46,445 nucleotides of DNA from Schizochytrium sp. CCTCC M209059 (GCA_000818945.1 KN805387.1:8637-55081); one strand, 5' to 3'; shown: positions 29,601-38,392, counted from the stretch's first letter. Notes: a model not told the origin generated them from the letters alone. Numbers and translations are program-made.

Positions 29601-31332
29601 CCATATCCTGCTCGTTCTCTGCGTCGCTCGTGTTCACCTCGTACGGATGAAAACGCTGCAGGCGGTACGGGATAATGGAGGCCGGGCGAGAGGAAATAAT
29701 GAGACCGAGCCACCGTGGCGTGTTTTCGAGCCACCGCGTCTGTAGCAGCTGCAAGAAGAGGGTTCGCTGGTCCTTTTTCGCCTCATCGAGACCGTCGATG
29801 ATAAGTACGATGCGCTCTCTTGGCACGGGCGTGATTTGAGAGCAAGGATTGGCGATGAGCATCATAAACAACGCGTTGAGATCGAGTACGTCGCGATCGA
29901 GTACCTGGGCATCGAGGGTGCTTAGATGTTCCCGCATGCCAGGGATGACGTCCGCGAGCTGATTGGCCAAAGAGTAGAGGCACGTGCGCACCGAGGAGGC
30001 CTGATCGTCATCGTGCTTGAAGAAATGCACTCCACCCACCAGAATGACGCGGGGCTCGGAATAGTATTCGCTGTCGTCTTCGCTCTCGCTGTCGCCATCA
30101 CGGATGGAGCGACGGCCGGGCATGCCTCGCGAGCTGGCCCTACGCATGGCAGCGCCGAGGGAGGCACGAAGGTTGCGACCTGTACTGGACGACGGCCTTG
30201 TCGAGCTCGCTCCGCTTTGGCTGGGGCGCGACTGCGTCTCGGGCCCGATCAGAGAGCGCGTGCTTGTCATAATTGCGGATGGCCGGCGCATGCCGGTCTC
30301 CACATCAGGAGCAACGAGCAGGCCACCGAGGTAGCACAGCCAAGCCATGATGACGGACTTGCCGTACCCGGCGGGGGCGAAAAGCACGAAGATTCGGTTT
30401 CGCATCCACGCCTCGGGCTCTTGGACGTACCAGTGAGCAATGCGCTCAATGATCCAGTCGCGCGTGTTCTTGACGTAATTGGCCGCCTTGTTGCGGACCA
30501 TGAGGTACGGGTCAAAACCGTAGTCAAGAGGGAAGACGGCGCCGCCCTCGCGAGCCCTCACCTCACCTGTCGCCTTGTTGCGGAGCATGGTCGCGAGCGT
30601 GAAGGCCCTTTCACGAACGCTCTCGTCGGAGAACAAATTAATGTGAACCTCCTCTCCCAGCACGACGCTGAGGCGCCCGGTCCAGAAGCGTCGGTCCGGG
30701 ACTGCGGTTTCCATGATGGCGGGGACGATGCGGTTGGGCATCTGATGCGCCGCGTGCAGGAGTTCACGCCAGCAGTTGTCGCTGCGGTCGTCGCTGTTCA
30801 CCTTGGTCATGTATTGGACGGTGATGAGCGGGAGGAAGACGTCTGATCTTTCGATGCTGCGGGCGATCCAGCTGAGCAGCTCGCCCTCGGCGTTGTACTG
30901 ATCTAGAATTACGTCGAATGTGGTTCCATCTTCCAGCCTTATTTCGGCTAGCATATTGGCCACGACGGTCGCTCTCTCTCTCATCGTGCGGCCCTCTTCA
31001 TCTTCCTGCCACGTGTACGAGACGAACACCGTGAGTCTCCGCGCGCGGCCTCCTCGCCGGCTGCGTCTCCGCTGCGCGCGCGCGAGTCGCTGTTCGCGTC
31101 CCAGCTGCTCCGGGACCGTGTCTCCTTCCTCTTCCTCTTCCTCCTCCTGCAGGTGCTCCTCTTCCTGCAGCTGCTGCTGCTGCTGCTGCAGTTGCTGCTG
31201 CTGCTGCTGCTGCTGCAGTTGCTGCTGCTGCTGCTGCTGCTGCTGCGCCTCCCTGTTGGCGCTCGCTTTGCCCAGCAGGCCACCTCCCTGCGCCTGATTC
31301 GTCGCGCGGCGTCTGCGTCGCCGAGTCCACAT
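26653..31332 (-). CDS. TIR-NACHT-WD40 STAND-type NTPase (NLR-like sensor)
   Basis: A 1559-residue single-exon protein. A glutamine-rich (about 30-57) and acidic N terminus precedes a TIR-like domain (about 99-210): FVSYTWQ, LDQYNAEGELLSWIARSIERSDVFLPLIT, then CWREL, whose E190 sits where TIR NADases have their catalytic glutamate. A NACHT-type ATPase follows (about 290-600): Walker A APAGYGKS with K325, Walker B LIIDGLDE (513-517) and sensor SSRP. A helical region and a Gly-Arg repeat (about 827-848) lead to about 14 WD40 repeats (925-1555), enough for two seven-blade propellers. Such proteins oligomerise on sensing a ligand through the repeats and activate the N-terminal effector; known relatives act in immunity or cell death. 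Its role here is inferred. Confidence 0.9.
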   Translation of the reverse strand: MWTRRRRRRATNQAQGGGLLGKASANREAQQQQQQQQQLQQQQQQQQLQQQQQQLQEEEHLQEEEEEEEGDTVPEQLGREQRLARAQRRRSRRGGRARRLTVFVSYTWQEDEEGRTMRERATVVANMLAEIRLEDGTTFDVILDQYNAEGELLSWIARSIERSDVFLPLITVQYMTKVNSDDRSDNCWRELLHAAHQMPNRIVPAIMETAVPDRRFWTGRLSVVLGEEVHINLFSDESVRERAFTLATMLRNKATGEVRAREGGAVFPLDYGFDPYLMVRNKAANYVKNTRDWIIERIAHWYVQEPEAWMRNRIFVLFAPAGYGKSVIMAWLCYLGGLLVAPDVETGMRRPSAIMTSTRSLIGPETQSRPSQSGASSTRPSSSTGRNLRASLGAAMRRASSRGMPGRRSIRDGDSESEDDSEYYSEPRVILVGGVHFFKHDDDQASSVRTCLYSLANQLADVIPGMREHLSTLDAQVLDRDVLDLNALFMMLIANPCSQITPVPRERIVLIIDGLDEAKKDQRTLFLQLLQTRWLENTPRWLGLIISSRPASIIPYRLQRFHPYEVNTSDAENEQDMVLYMTVELKPYMRNPNELDEAAWIMAERSEGLFLYASFLREVLSQLELGSVSLNQIREETNRFPDGLDGMYEENFSRFLDSALDGNRELYTVLLGSMAVSRSPIPLELLSTLLSTLPRQEGEHEADEDSVDELLDRTRQLLYVGDNEVGFVHKSMVDFLTSRERASERLYVRPLDGHLNLARVCLSVDHPFGDQNVLYHLCMSRQFEEVPPLLLDFSWLMRALGKHDVPFYDLVLDAERFYLPRRGALPIGEGRGRGRGRGRGRGRGRGRGGDGITMRFQSDLVLRAIEKGGEALIQDSRELASQLLGRITDDQHPIIASIRDNWAPHGNAWLRPVRPVLIRANAALRKTLRDHTAPVRAVSNALDIIVSGSDDHTIRTWSADTGQEQLLLEDHDAPVQSVYILDRLIASGDNDGTLRLWNAETGQLRHRLFGHAGPVNSVIILQRPDTLRRRSRSNAEQPMRTLVVSGGADGGIRVWDADTGTVLRNLEGHTSAVNDFACAPLEPFGDYSVLVSCSDDGNAIIWSPFEGEELATLAVAAEETPAWLAVAIDLATPDSTVALGSLAGDIVIFDASTREEVFSFRDAHRGAAVRCLALQGDTLVSGGDDKYVHIWDIGEQTHIRLMRGHTNVVRALTLKGDVVISSSDDTTLKVWNFKDSTIFTRDAQRHRDEVTKIKISGTTIVSASADATLRTWDAETGAQLEVLQGHEDCVNAIAFRDNIIISGSDDDTVRMWNTENARIRVVFNGHTDSILTVSLDLDMMRAYSGSADNTIRAWSLTPPYGHLFTLTGHTAPVNSISHHGDALASGSDDSTIRLWNVKTRRVVQVLSSHAGPVTSVTLRDTVVASASLDQTLRIWSRAEDRFVETSCIPVTDPEHPRTTIRKVFVLDAGVVVASTEHGKVYSFSLKTGMPIGQTAKIWRFMASPVPQFDGVHMSLASRRCIGYTSDTTITTVAADANIAVAGDESGRVHVLQIVNEAHA
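28793..28852 (-). repeat. 12-bp coding minisatellite encoding Gly-Arg repeats
   Basis: Tandem cctctgcccctg units encode (GR)n on the minus strand, about residues 827-848 of the TIR-NACHT-WD40 protein, between the helical region and the first WD40 repeat. The frame is kept because the unit is a multiple of three. Confidence 0.85.
31165..31247 (-). repeat. CAG-type repeats encoding polyglutamine
   Basis: Interrupted ctg/ctgctg runs (CAG on the coding strand) encode the Gln-rich N terminus of the TIR-NACHT-WD40 protein, with Leu interruptions. Confidence 0.85.
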
Positions 31333-31869
31333 CGTCTAGTCTTCTTCTCCTCCCTCCTTCTCGTCCTCCTTCTCCTTCGCCGCGTTGGGGATCTGCTCGG
31401 CTCCGACGCGGAGATGCGGTCCTCCTCCTTCCTTCGTGATCTGCGGATCCGCACGCGGGCCTTGCTCGCGCCTCCACGTTCTGCTTCTCCTCCCTGGCAC
31501 CAGTTTACGAACCTACTACACGCGCGCGCACACTCGCCCAACCCGAAATCGCACGGAGGAACGACCGATCCCCATCCCTCGACCCGTCGCACCGCACCGC
31601 ACTGCACGAACGAACCAACGAACGAACGAACGGACGGACTCTGCGCCCTGCTCGTCGCGTCCGCGTCCGCGTCGCGCGGCGCGTGCAGGCATGCGGCACG
31701 TGCAGCCTGCTCGGTCACCCGCTCCTCCTCCCCAGCCAGCCCAGCCCGGCCAGCCCGGCCAGCCGAGCCCAGCCGGAGCCGCGCGGCGGCTGCCTTTTCG
31801 CGCTGCGGTTCCCCCGCGCGCGCGTGTCTCCGGGTCCCTCCGCGCGGCCAAGTTGGCGCCGCGGGTGCC

Positions 31870-31985
31870 CGCCGTTCATCCTTTCGTCGTTCATCCTTTC
31901 GTCGTTTATCCTTTCGCCATCCATCCTTTCGCCATCCATCCTCTCGCCATCCATCCATCCATCCATGCGTCCATCCATCCTTTCG
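31870..31985 (+). repeat. catccatcctttcg minisatellite
   Basis: Tandem, slightly varied units of ccatcctttcgc and (CATC)n between two divergent genes. Confidence 0.8.
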
Positions 31986-32479
31986 TCCATGCGCCCGGTC
32001 CTCCGTGCGCAGGGCCGGCCCTGCACGCGCCGGCCGCTGCTGCTCGCGGGCGACGGGGAGGGAGCGTCGCGGGAGAGAGAGCCGCGACCTCCGCGCACGG
32101 GCGCGCTGGGAACCTGCGTCTCCGGAGACCGGCGCGAGAGAGGTGGAGCGGCCGGCGTTGATGGTGCCATGTCAAGTGTGCGAGCGGGCGCGGCGAGGTC
32201 TCGCCTGTCTGTCTGTCTGTCTGTCCAGGGGAGGCGGGTCCCACGCGAGGAGCGGGGCGCGAACCGGAGCCGGGACCGCAGCGCGACCTCGGCCTGAGCG
32301 ACGGCGCGAATCCGTCGCGGCGGCCGCGATCGCGCCTCGTTCCGCCGCGCCGGGGTCCCGGAGCTCGCTCGCGTCCCAGGACCGTGGTTTGTTTTTTACT
32401 TCGATCGACCATCGCGACCGTCTCGGCCAGAGACGGCATCCGAGCGGCCCCACCCGCGAGCGACAAGACCGACGAGGGC

Positions 32480-32522
32480 GACAAGACAAGACAAGACAAG
32501 ACAAGACAAGACAAAACAAGAC
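32480..32522 (+). repeat. (ACAAG)n pentanucleotide repeat
   Basis: Seven to eight gacaa units with one variant near the right end. Confidence 0.85.
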
Positions 32523-32744
32523 CGCCAGCGGCGTCTTCACCAGAACGAGCGCGCGGCCCCACGAGGCGCGGCGCTGCTCCTGGCCACGCCCGCTCCGCAT
32601 TCCAGGCGGTCTCGGCATGCTCAGCGGCGTGGACCTCGCTCCCTCCTTTGCCCTGCTTGACACGGAGGACGGTTGCAACGTGACGGAGCCTGAGCAGGCG
32701 CGCAAAAAGGGAGGAGCAGGGGCGAGGCCCTCGCGGCGAGGACG

Positions 32745-33339
32745 ATGTTCCCGTCGCTGCTGCCCGCGACCATCGAGCCCGTGTGGTGCCCGGTGCTCGG
32801 CATGGACGAGGAGGACGCGCTCGCGCAGGTACGTGGCCAGGGCGCAAGCGCGCGCGAGAGAGGGGGAGAGAGGTTGCTCATGGAATGGGGATGAACTGAC
32901 ACGCCGAGCCGCCCGCCCCGGGCTTTGCGTGCGGCAGGAGGAGTTCGCCTTTGAGCAACAGCTGGCGGCCGTACGCCAGCAGCGAGGTCCCCAGCCCATC
33001 GGCGTCCGCCGCATGAAGCGCGGTGGTGGCGACGACGAGGAAGAAGACGAAGAAGAAGAAGAAGAAGAAGAAGAAGACGACGACGATGACGACGCCGCCG
33101 AGCTCGAAGGCTCCGACATGTCCATGGAGGAGGAGGAAGAGGAGGAAGATGTAGATGACGAAGAGGAGGAGGAGGAGGAAGAGGAGGAAGGGTTTTCTGG
33201 CGTCGAGTTCCTCGCCAGCGAAGGCGAGGACATGGGAACAGCACACCATGACATGGACGAGGTTTATGCACAAAGACACGCCGCAAGAAGTGAAGAATCT
33301 GATTCTGACTCTGACGGCGAGGATTCGGGACAGTGGTAG
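32745..33339 (+). CDS. APC15-like anaphase-promoting complex subunit, two exons
   Basis: Exon 1 (32745-32828) encodes 28 residues starting MFPSLLPATIEPVW. Exon 2 (32938-33339) continues in phase 0 with EEFAFEQQLAAVRQQRG and PIGVRR, then an acidic tail of Glu/Asp runs, in all about 161 residues. The order FPSLxPxxxExxW, then Q-rich helix, P(I/V)G(K/V), then acidic tail is that of APC15 (Mnd2 in yeast), which helps the APC/C ubiquitinate its activator and release the mitotic checkpoint complex. The acidic tail is longer than in animals. The two exons are in different frames, so the intron is required to join them; it has GTACGT and CAG ends. The identification rests on ~50 residues. Confidence 0.72.
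32829..32937 (+). other. Spliceosomal intron (109 bp) in APC15-like gene
   Basis: Begins with the strong donor GTACGT after cag, ends with gcggCAG. A branch-point-like ctgac lies about 40 bases upstream of the acceptor. Retention would truncate the protein with an in-frame stop shortly after exon 1. Confidence 0.75.
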
Positions 33340-33633
33340 CCATCTCTCACTTTCACTGATCTTGTCACCCGCTCGCGATCTGCTTTCCATCCTTCTTCTT
33401 TTTCAAAGATTCTTGAGGAAGAAGAGACAGCCTTACAAGGAAAAAATAATTGTAAGGGGAAAAAACGAAACACAAGCAGGCGCGCCTATTGCTTGCAATT
33501 TCGACTCCACCTTCGTCGCACCTGTCTACGCACATGGTCGGCAAAGGAAATAAAAAAAAAAGTGAAAAGAAAAGGAAAGGAGAGAAAAGGCACGGTGCAA
33601 AAAAATCCCTTTGATAAAATCAAGATCGATCTA
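33340..33633. other. Convergent intergenic region
   Basis: 3' flanks of the APC15-like (+) and methyltransferase (-) genes, A-rich and without a gene. Confidence 0.4.
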
Positions 33634-34359
33634 CTATACATGTACGATGGACTTTGTAAACTTGTAAATCCAAAGATCTAGGTCGTTCCCCTCCGAAGCT
33701 CCCTCTGCAAGTGAATCTGACGTCCAGTTTGTCCACGTGACGCGCGCCCACGGGACGTCCGCAAGCGTGACAGCATCTCTGACACCCGGATCCACGGTTG
33801 AAACCTGCAAGTACAAGCCCCCAGGTCGCAAAAGCCGATGAATGCCTTGGAGAAAACGCCCAACCTCGGCGTCGCCTGCGAACTCGACGGCATCAAGGGT
33901 GCCCTTGTCGATACACAGGTCAAAGGTCTCTGACGCCAGCTTCGAATCGAGCACATCGTCTTGTACAAATTTGCTACGTGCAAGCACTTCTGGCTCGTAT
34001 TTCGCAGCTCCTTGGCTCTGCAGGCCCTCGACAGCTGCAGCGCTCGTGTCCACGTTAGTAACGTGGACATGCGGAAAAAGCTGAGCCGTACGGAACCCAA
34101 GCTCACTCAGACCGCAGCCCACGTGAAGGCACGCCACACTCTCCAGCGCAGAGAGGCCTGGCTCGTGCCGAAGGGCCGCCTCGACTGCGCCGACGACACC
34201 ATCTGCGCCCGCGAACCACTCGCGTGGTGCCCGGCCGCTGCGATACTTTGCGTCCCAGAACGCGGGACTTCCAAAGTCGCGCGTACTGCTGCTCAGCCCG
34301 CGACTCCTCGCTGCGCGGGCCACGCGTCGTGCGTGCTCGTGCGCACGGCCGCGCAACAT
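33634..34359 (-). CDS. SAM-dependent methyltransferase, METTL12/METTL13-like (probable protein-lysine methyltransferase)
   Basis: A 241-residue class I methyltransferase. The leading residues MLRGRAHEHARRVARAARSR are basic and lack acids, as in a mitochondrial presequence. FWDAKY followed by REWFAG, the SAM-binding motif I HVGCGLSELG (LxxGCG) and the post-motif DKGTLDAV are the signature of the family that includes citrate-synthase lysine methyltransferase (METTL12/CSKMT) and the eEF1A methyltransferases METTL13/EFM. Mitochondrial targeting would favour METTL12, but the substrate is not proven. The first ATG is 34359; the frame is open a little further with a GTG only. It is head to head with the alpha/beta hydrolase, 154 bp between start codons. 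Confidence 0.87.
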   Translation of the reverse strand: MLRGRAHEHARRVARAARSRGLSSSTRDFGSPAFWDAKYRSGRAPREWFAGADGVVGAVEAALRHEPGLSALESVACLHVGCGLSELGFRTAQLFPHVHVTNVDTSAAAVEGLQSQGAAKYEPEVLARSKFVQDDVLDSKLASETFDLCIDKGTLDAVEFAGDAEVGRFLQGIHRLLRPGGLYLQVSTVDPGVRDAVTLADVPWARVTWTNWTSDSLAEGASEGNDLDLWIYKFTKSIVHV

Positions 34360-34404
34360 CTCTCGCACACGAGACTTGCCTGTTTACATCCAGCCAAGCA
34401 AGCC

Positions 34405-34425
34405 CGTCTGTATAAAGTAAAGTGG
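34405..34425 (+). promoter_or_regulatory. TATA-box-like element of the alpha/beta-hydrolase gene
   Basis: TATAAA at 34411-34416, about 100 bases upstream of the ATG at 34514, in a 154-bp gap between divergent start codons. Position is consistent with transcription starting near 34440; this is not experimentally supported. Confidence 0.35.
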
Positions 34426-34513
34426 TGATTCCACAGCACGTGCACGCGTATGTATGCACTGCAGTTCGCAAACCCTCTCTAGGCCTAGCAGCACAGGTCG
34501 TCACGCGAGAATC

Positions 34514-35698
34514 ATGGGCGCGGTGGAGGCGGCGCTCGGCGCCAGCCTTGCGCACGAGGACGTGCAGGACGCCGAGGTGGACGCCGACGTGGAGTCGTCG
34601 TTGTCAGTGCACTCGGCGGCGGACGAAAGCCAAGCGCACGCTCGAACGTGCGAACGCGAGGGACAGCGCCTTGCGTACGTGGACGTCGGTTCTCCGGGCT
34701 TGCGCGGCGCTAGCAAGACGTTGTCAGCGCCTCGGGTATCAACAAGATCAACGAACAAGGGCGATACCGACCTCGAGGAGTCTGCCGCTGACAGTTCTAG
34801 CAATGTCGAGGTCAATCATGAAAGTAACAACGTTGCCAACGATGACGCCGACGACGACAACAACGCAAAGGCACAGGAAAATAAAGAAGCAGAGGAAGAA
34901 GACCATGAAGGAAACCAAGACGGCGAGCCTTCCACGGACCCTGTCCTACTCTTTATTCATGGCCTTGGCGTCACAGGAACTTTCATTTGGCGCAAGCAGA
35001 TCGACATTCTCACGCAAGAATATGGCATGCGAGTGATTGCAGTTGACTTGCGCGGCCACGGCGCCTCTGTACCGCTGGCTTACCACGTTGACACACTTTA
35101 CGAACTTGTCGAGGACTGTATTGCAGTCTTAGATGACGCCAAGGTGAAAAAAGCCGTGTGGTGCGGCTCAGGTCTTGGCAGCCGCATCGCGCTAAGGGCC
35201 GGCCTTGCCTTTCCTGATCGCACCGCAGCTCTTGTTCTGCTAGGTTCCCAGGCCCGAGCCGCCACCTGGGGTGAGGTTGCCGTGAACAGTATCTTGCGCA
35301 CCTTTGCTCAGCAGTGCGGATTCAACATGGTGCGCAATGTCTTGGAGCGCCAGCTCATCACCGCCGAATTCGAGGCATCACATCCGGAAGAATCTACCGC
35401 CTTTAGGGAAAACGTGAACGCCCAGGATCCAGAAGCCATCTTGGCCATGGTGATGCCTCTTAACAAGCGGAGTGATATCTCAGAGGAACTCATGGGCCTC
35501 GATATTCCCACGCTCATTCTGCATGGCGAGATGGATCGCATTATTAGCTACACAGACGCCAAGATCATGGCTGACACTCTGCCCGACACGGAGATTGTCG
35601 TACTGTCTGGCGTTGGCCATCTCCTCAGTCTCGAAGCTCCTCGAGACGTCGCCGAGGAGATTCATGGGTTTGTGGATGCACGGCTGATCAGCTCATGA
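34514..35698 (+). CDS. Alpha/beta-hydrolase fold protein with acidic insertion and unusual nucleophile elbow
   Basis: A 394-residue protein. A first strand RLAYVDVGSPG is followed by ~80 disordered, acidic residues (about 62-140), then PVLLFIHGLG, the oxyanion-hole strand. The Asp (HGEMDRI) and His (GVGHLLSLEAP) of the catalytic triad are intact. The elbow reads WCGSGLGSR with S219: the canonical GxSxG has become C-G-S-G-L, so the small residue after the Ser is Leu, and the first Gly is Cys. Function could be an esterase, epoxide-type or carbon-carbon hydrolase, but the elbow makes activity uncertain. The start at 34514 (ATCATGG, A at -3, G at +4) is preferred to the in-frame ATG at 34454, which has a weak context. 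No intron. Confidence 0.85.
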   Translation: MGAVEAALGASLAHEDVQDAEVDADVESSLSVHSAADESQAHARTCEREGQRLAYVDVGSPGLRGASKTLSAPRVSTRSTNKGDTDLEESAADSSSNVEVNHESNNVANDDADDDNNAKAQENKEAEEEDHEGNQDGEPSTDPVLLFIHGLGVTGTFIWRKQIDILTQEYGMRVIAVDLRGHGASVPLAYHVDTLYELVEDCIAVLDDAKVKKAVWCGSGLGSRIALRAGLAFPDRTAALVLLGSQARAATWGEVAVNSILRTFAQQCGFNMVRNVLERQLITAEFEASHPEESTAFRENVNAQDPEAILAMVMPLNKRSDISEELMGLDIPTLILHGEMDRIISYTDAKIMADTLPDTEIVVLSGVGHLLSLEAPRDVAEEIHGFVDARLISS

Positions 35699-36892
35699 TA
35701 AAGGTGGAAATCGAAATCGATTAGTAGCAGACACCTGGACCGGCACAAAAAGGAACAAAGCTGTCACGTATACTCAGCAGTGTGCATGTGTCTGAAATAT
35801 CATTCGTGTCTTTTCAGGCTTACCCCCCCCCAATCGTCTCGCTCGTTCTATGACGCAAGATTTATTTTTTAGTCAAAATGAGGCCAGTCGGGAAATATAA
35901 CCATGTACTAAATTCAAATCACATGCACCTATGATCACCGGCCATCATCACACAACATCAAAATGAAGACAAGTTTTTTAAAGAAAATATTACAAACACG
36001 ATCAAAATATCTACACTCAAGAAAAGAGCTGCCAGTGAGATACCAGACGTCTTTCCTTTTTTACTGAGATGTCGCACTGGGCTTACGTCTCTTGTGCTTG
36101 CTGAGCTCGTTGAGTTTCTATGGTTCTGCGCAAGGGCGTTATACATATATTGTCAGTCATCATTCCGAGTAAACGTGTTGCGTCGAAAAGCGACGAGTCC
36201 TTTCTCTGAGAGGGCAGCAATCAGGGAATTGTAGTCTTTTAGTGAGTCACACGAAGGTTCAACCTAAGTTTGTATCTTCATCTTGCTGCCTCGTCTCCAA
36301 AAGAAAAGGTCTCGCCTCTTTCTCCCGCCACGTTCCAGAGTTCACGAAGTGAGCGAGCTCAGCCAACGTCACCTACTCTTCATCCTCTCATAACAACGAA
36401 CAGCCAGCTGCAGATCAAACCCTGCGGCATCCCGTCGAGGAAGGCGGCGCGGCAACGCTAGGCCGCCCTCGGCAGTACTGCCATCACCGCGATGATCCCA
36501 ACCATCCACGATCGAGGTCTGCTTATCCCCCCCCGCCCCTTCATTGAAATGAGTGGGTCTGGAAATTTGACCCATGTCTGTGAGAGAGTGGTACCTTCCG
36601 TGCCAATAATTTACCAGCGGGGAATGCGGGGACTCGATATGGCCGTTCGGTTTCCAACAGCCTCCTCGGTAGTCATTCATTCATTCATTCATTCATTCTT
36701 GCAATCCCTCGACCCGATTCGTGCAGCGCAAGGTTTTGGAGAAGCTGGGCCAGAGCGGCATTGCTCCGATCTCGCGCGACCTTCGCCCCGCCACCCGCGC
36801 GCACCCCGTTTGAGTAAGAAATTGCGCAAGAGGCCGGGGTAAGGCTAGGCGAAGGAGAGAAGCAGCCCAACAGGCAAACAAACGACAGAACG
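35699..36892. other. Intergenic region, no gene seen
   Basis: 1.2 kb with an (ATTC)n run at 36676-36697 near the right end and a C run at 36530. The tract 35700-36250 is AT-rich compared with the rest of the window. No tRNA, rRNA or protein feature could be supported. It contains the DNAAF1 promoter. Confidence 0.45.
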
Positions 36893-38392
36893 ATGGTGGG
36901 CGTGGACATGACCAAGGCAGCACTGCGCGAGTCGTGCGAGAAGAACAAGCTATACAGGACACCTAGACTTAACGACAAACTCTACCTGCACTACAAGGGC
37001 TGGAAACGCATCGAAAACCTCGACGAGTACACTGGTCTCAAGGTGCTCTGGCTCGAGGGCAACGGTCTGCTCAAGATCGAGGGACTCGAGCACCAAAAGG
37101 AGCTGCGCACACTTTATCTGCACGAGAATGTTCTAGAAAAAATTGAGAATCTCGAAAACCAGGCGAACCTCGACACGCTCAATTTGGCACAGAACTTTAT
37201 CGAAAAGATTGAGAACCTCGAGCACATGAAGGAGCTCAAGACCCTTCTCTTGCCGCAAAATCGGCTCAAGGAGCTCGCCAACATCGAGCATGTGACCAAA
37301 CTTCCGGAACTTTCTTGTCTGGACATTCAAAAGAACAAGATCGAGGATCCTGCCATCCTTGACGTTCTTGAGCGCTGCGAAAAGCTCTCCGTGCTCTACT
37401 TGCAAGGGAATCCATGCGTCAAGAAGATCAGGTTCTACCGAAAGACAACCATTGCACGTCTCAAATCGCTCAAGTATCTCGATGACCGGCCCGTTTTCCC
37501 AGAGGAGCGCTTGCGCGCAGAGGCGTGGTGCCGTGGACTTGCTGAGGGTAGCGTCGAGGCCGCTCGTGCATGTGAAAAGGCCGAGCTTGATCGACAGCGC
37601 AAAGAAAAGCAGGAAAAAGAGGAGGCTAACTTTCGTGCCTTTGAGAAGATGATGCTCGATGGCAAGCGCATTCGCGCCGAGCGTGAGGCCGCTGCCAAGG
37701 CTGCGGCAGCGGCTGCGGCATCAGCACCGGGAGCCGAGACCGAGACCGAGACCGAGGCTGTACCTGTTGCCGCGACTCCCGTGGCGCCTCCTGTGGCCCC
37801 ACCTGTGGAGTCCGCGTCCGCAGCTAATGTCACTGCCACCCCCACTGATGCATCGATTGATCACGAAAATGCACCTGCGATGGCAATGGCTGCCCCACCC
37901 GTGCCACCTCCTCTTTCTGGCGATGTCACAAGTACCGCGCAAGTTCCTGCACAGGCGTCTCCGGTGCTTGTAAATCCATACTCAGGTGAGAAGGTTATCA
38001 AGCGGCCAGAAAACCCCGCAAGCAAAGCATTTCGCGAGGACAAGCTCCGCCGTGCCCAAGCTCGCGCGGACAACCTCGATGCAGCGGAAACGCAAGCAAA
38101 TTCCTCGCAGGACGAACCTGCGTCAGAGCAGATGGTCACTTCATCTTCTTCTGATGATAAAAAGGAGCCAGACTCAGTCTTGGCTGCAAAAACTGCAGAT
38201 GGTCCTGCTTTGCAGGCTGACAAGGTCGACGGTGCTGAAGAAGAAGAAGAAGAAGAGGCCAAGGAAGAAGGCGACAATTCGGCAAGCCCACTCCCCGCGC
38301 CAACGCAGACAGTTCCAGCAAACAAGCTCACTCAAAATTCAAGCGAAGAAGATTCGCGACGCGAGGAAGCTGCCTTCGATGAACTGGACTAA
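36893..38392 (+). CDS. DNAAF1: Dynein axonemal assembly factor 1 (LRRC50/ODA7)
   Basis: A 499-residue LRR protein that helps pre-assemble inner- and outer-arm dyneins in the cytoplasm before transport into the flagellum. The N terminus YLHYKGWKRIENLDEYTGL and the six SDS22-type leucine-rich repeats (about 25-190, with ENL..L..L.L..N..KIENLE units) match animal DNAAF1 strongly. The LRR cap reads FYRKTTIARLKSLKYLDDRPVFPEER. The rest is disordered: a basic/acidic helix (about 225-270), an Ala/Pro-rich linker and a Glu-rich tail ending EEAAFDELD. Its presence shows the organism has motile flagella at some stage. The ATG at 36893 has A at -3 and G at +4. No intron. Confidence 0.93.
   Translation: MVGVDMTKAALRESCEKNKLYRTPRLNDKLYLHYKGWKRIENLDEYTGLKVLWLEGNGLLKIEGLEHQKELRTLYLHENVLEKIENLENQANLDTLNLAQNFIEKIENLEHMKELKTLLLPQNRLKELANIEHVTKLPELSCLDIQKNKIEDPAILDVLERCEKLSVLYLQGNPCVKKIRFYRKTTIARLKSLKYLDDRPVFPEERLRAEAWCRGLAEGSVEAARACEKAELDRQRKEKQEKEEANFRAFEKMMLDGKRIRAEREAAAKAAAAAAASAPGAETETETEAVPVAATPVAPPVAPPVESASAANVTATPTDASIDHENAPAMAMAAPPVPPPLSGDVTSTAQVPAQASPVLVNPYSGEKVIKRPENPASKAFREDKLRRAQARADNLDAAETQANSSQDEPASEQMVTSSSSDDKKEPDSVLAAKTADGPALQADKVDGAEEEEEEEAKEEGDNSASPLPAPTQTVPANKLTQNSSEEDSRREEAAFDELD

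Larger units (their letters stand above)
31333..32744. promoter_or_regulatory. Upstream region between TIR-NACHT-WD40 and APC15-like genes
   Basis: 1.4 kb between two divergent starts, containing (AACG)n at 31607-31635, a catccatcctttcg minisatellite at 31870-31985, (TCTG)n at 32205-32225 and (ACAAG)n at 32480-32522. Open frames spanning it have repeat-derived, Arg/Pro/Ser-rich translations and are not believable genes. No TATA element stands out. Confidence 0.45.

Noticed and set aside
31153..33339. 728-codon + strand open frame across the TIR-NACHT-WD40 upstream region
   Set aside because: Translation of the first ~590 codons is Leu/Ser/Arg/Pro low-complexity from repeats and antisense CAG; only its end (from 32938) is real, as exon 2 of the APC15-like gene.
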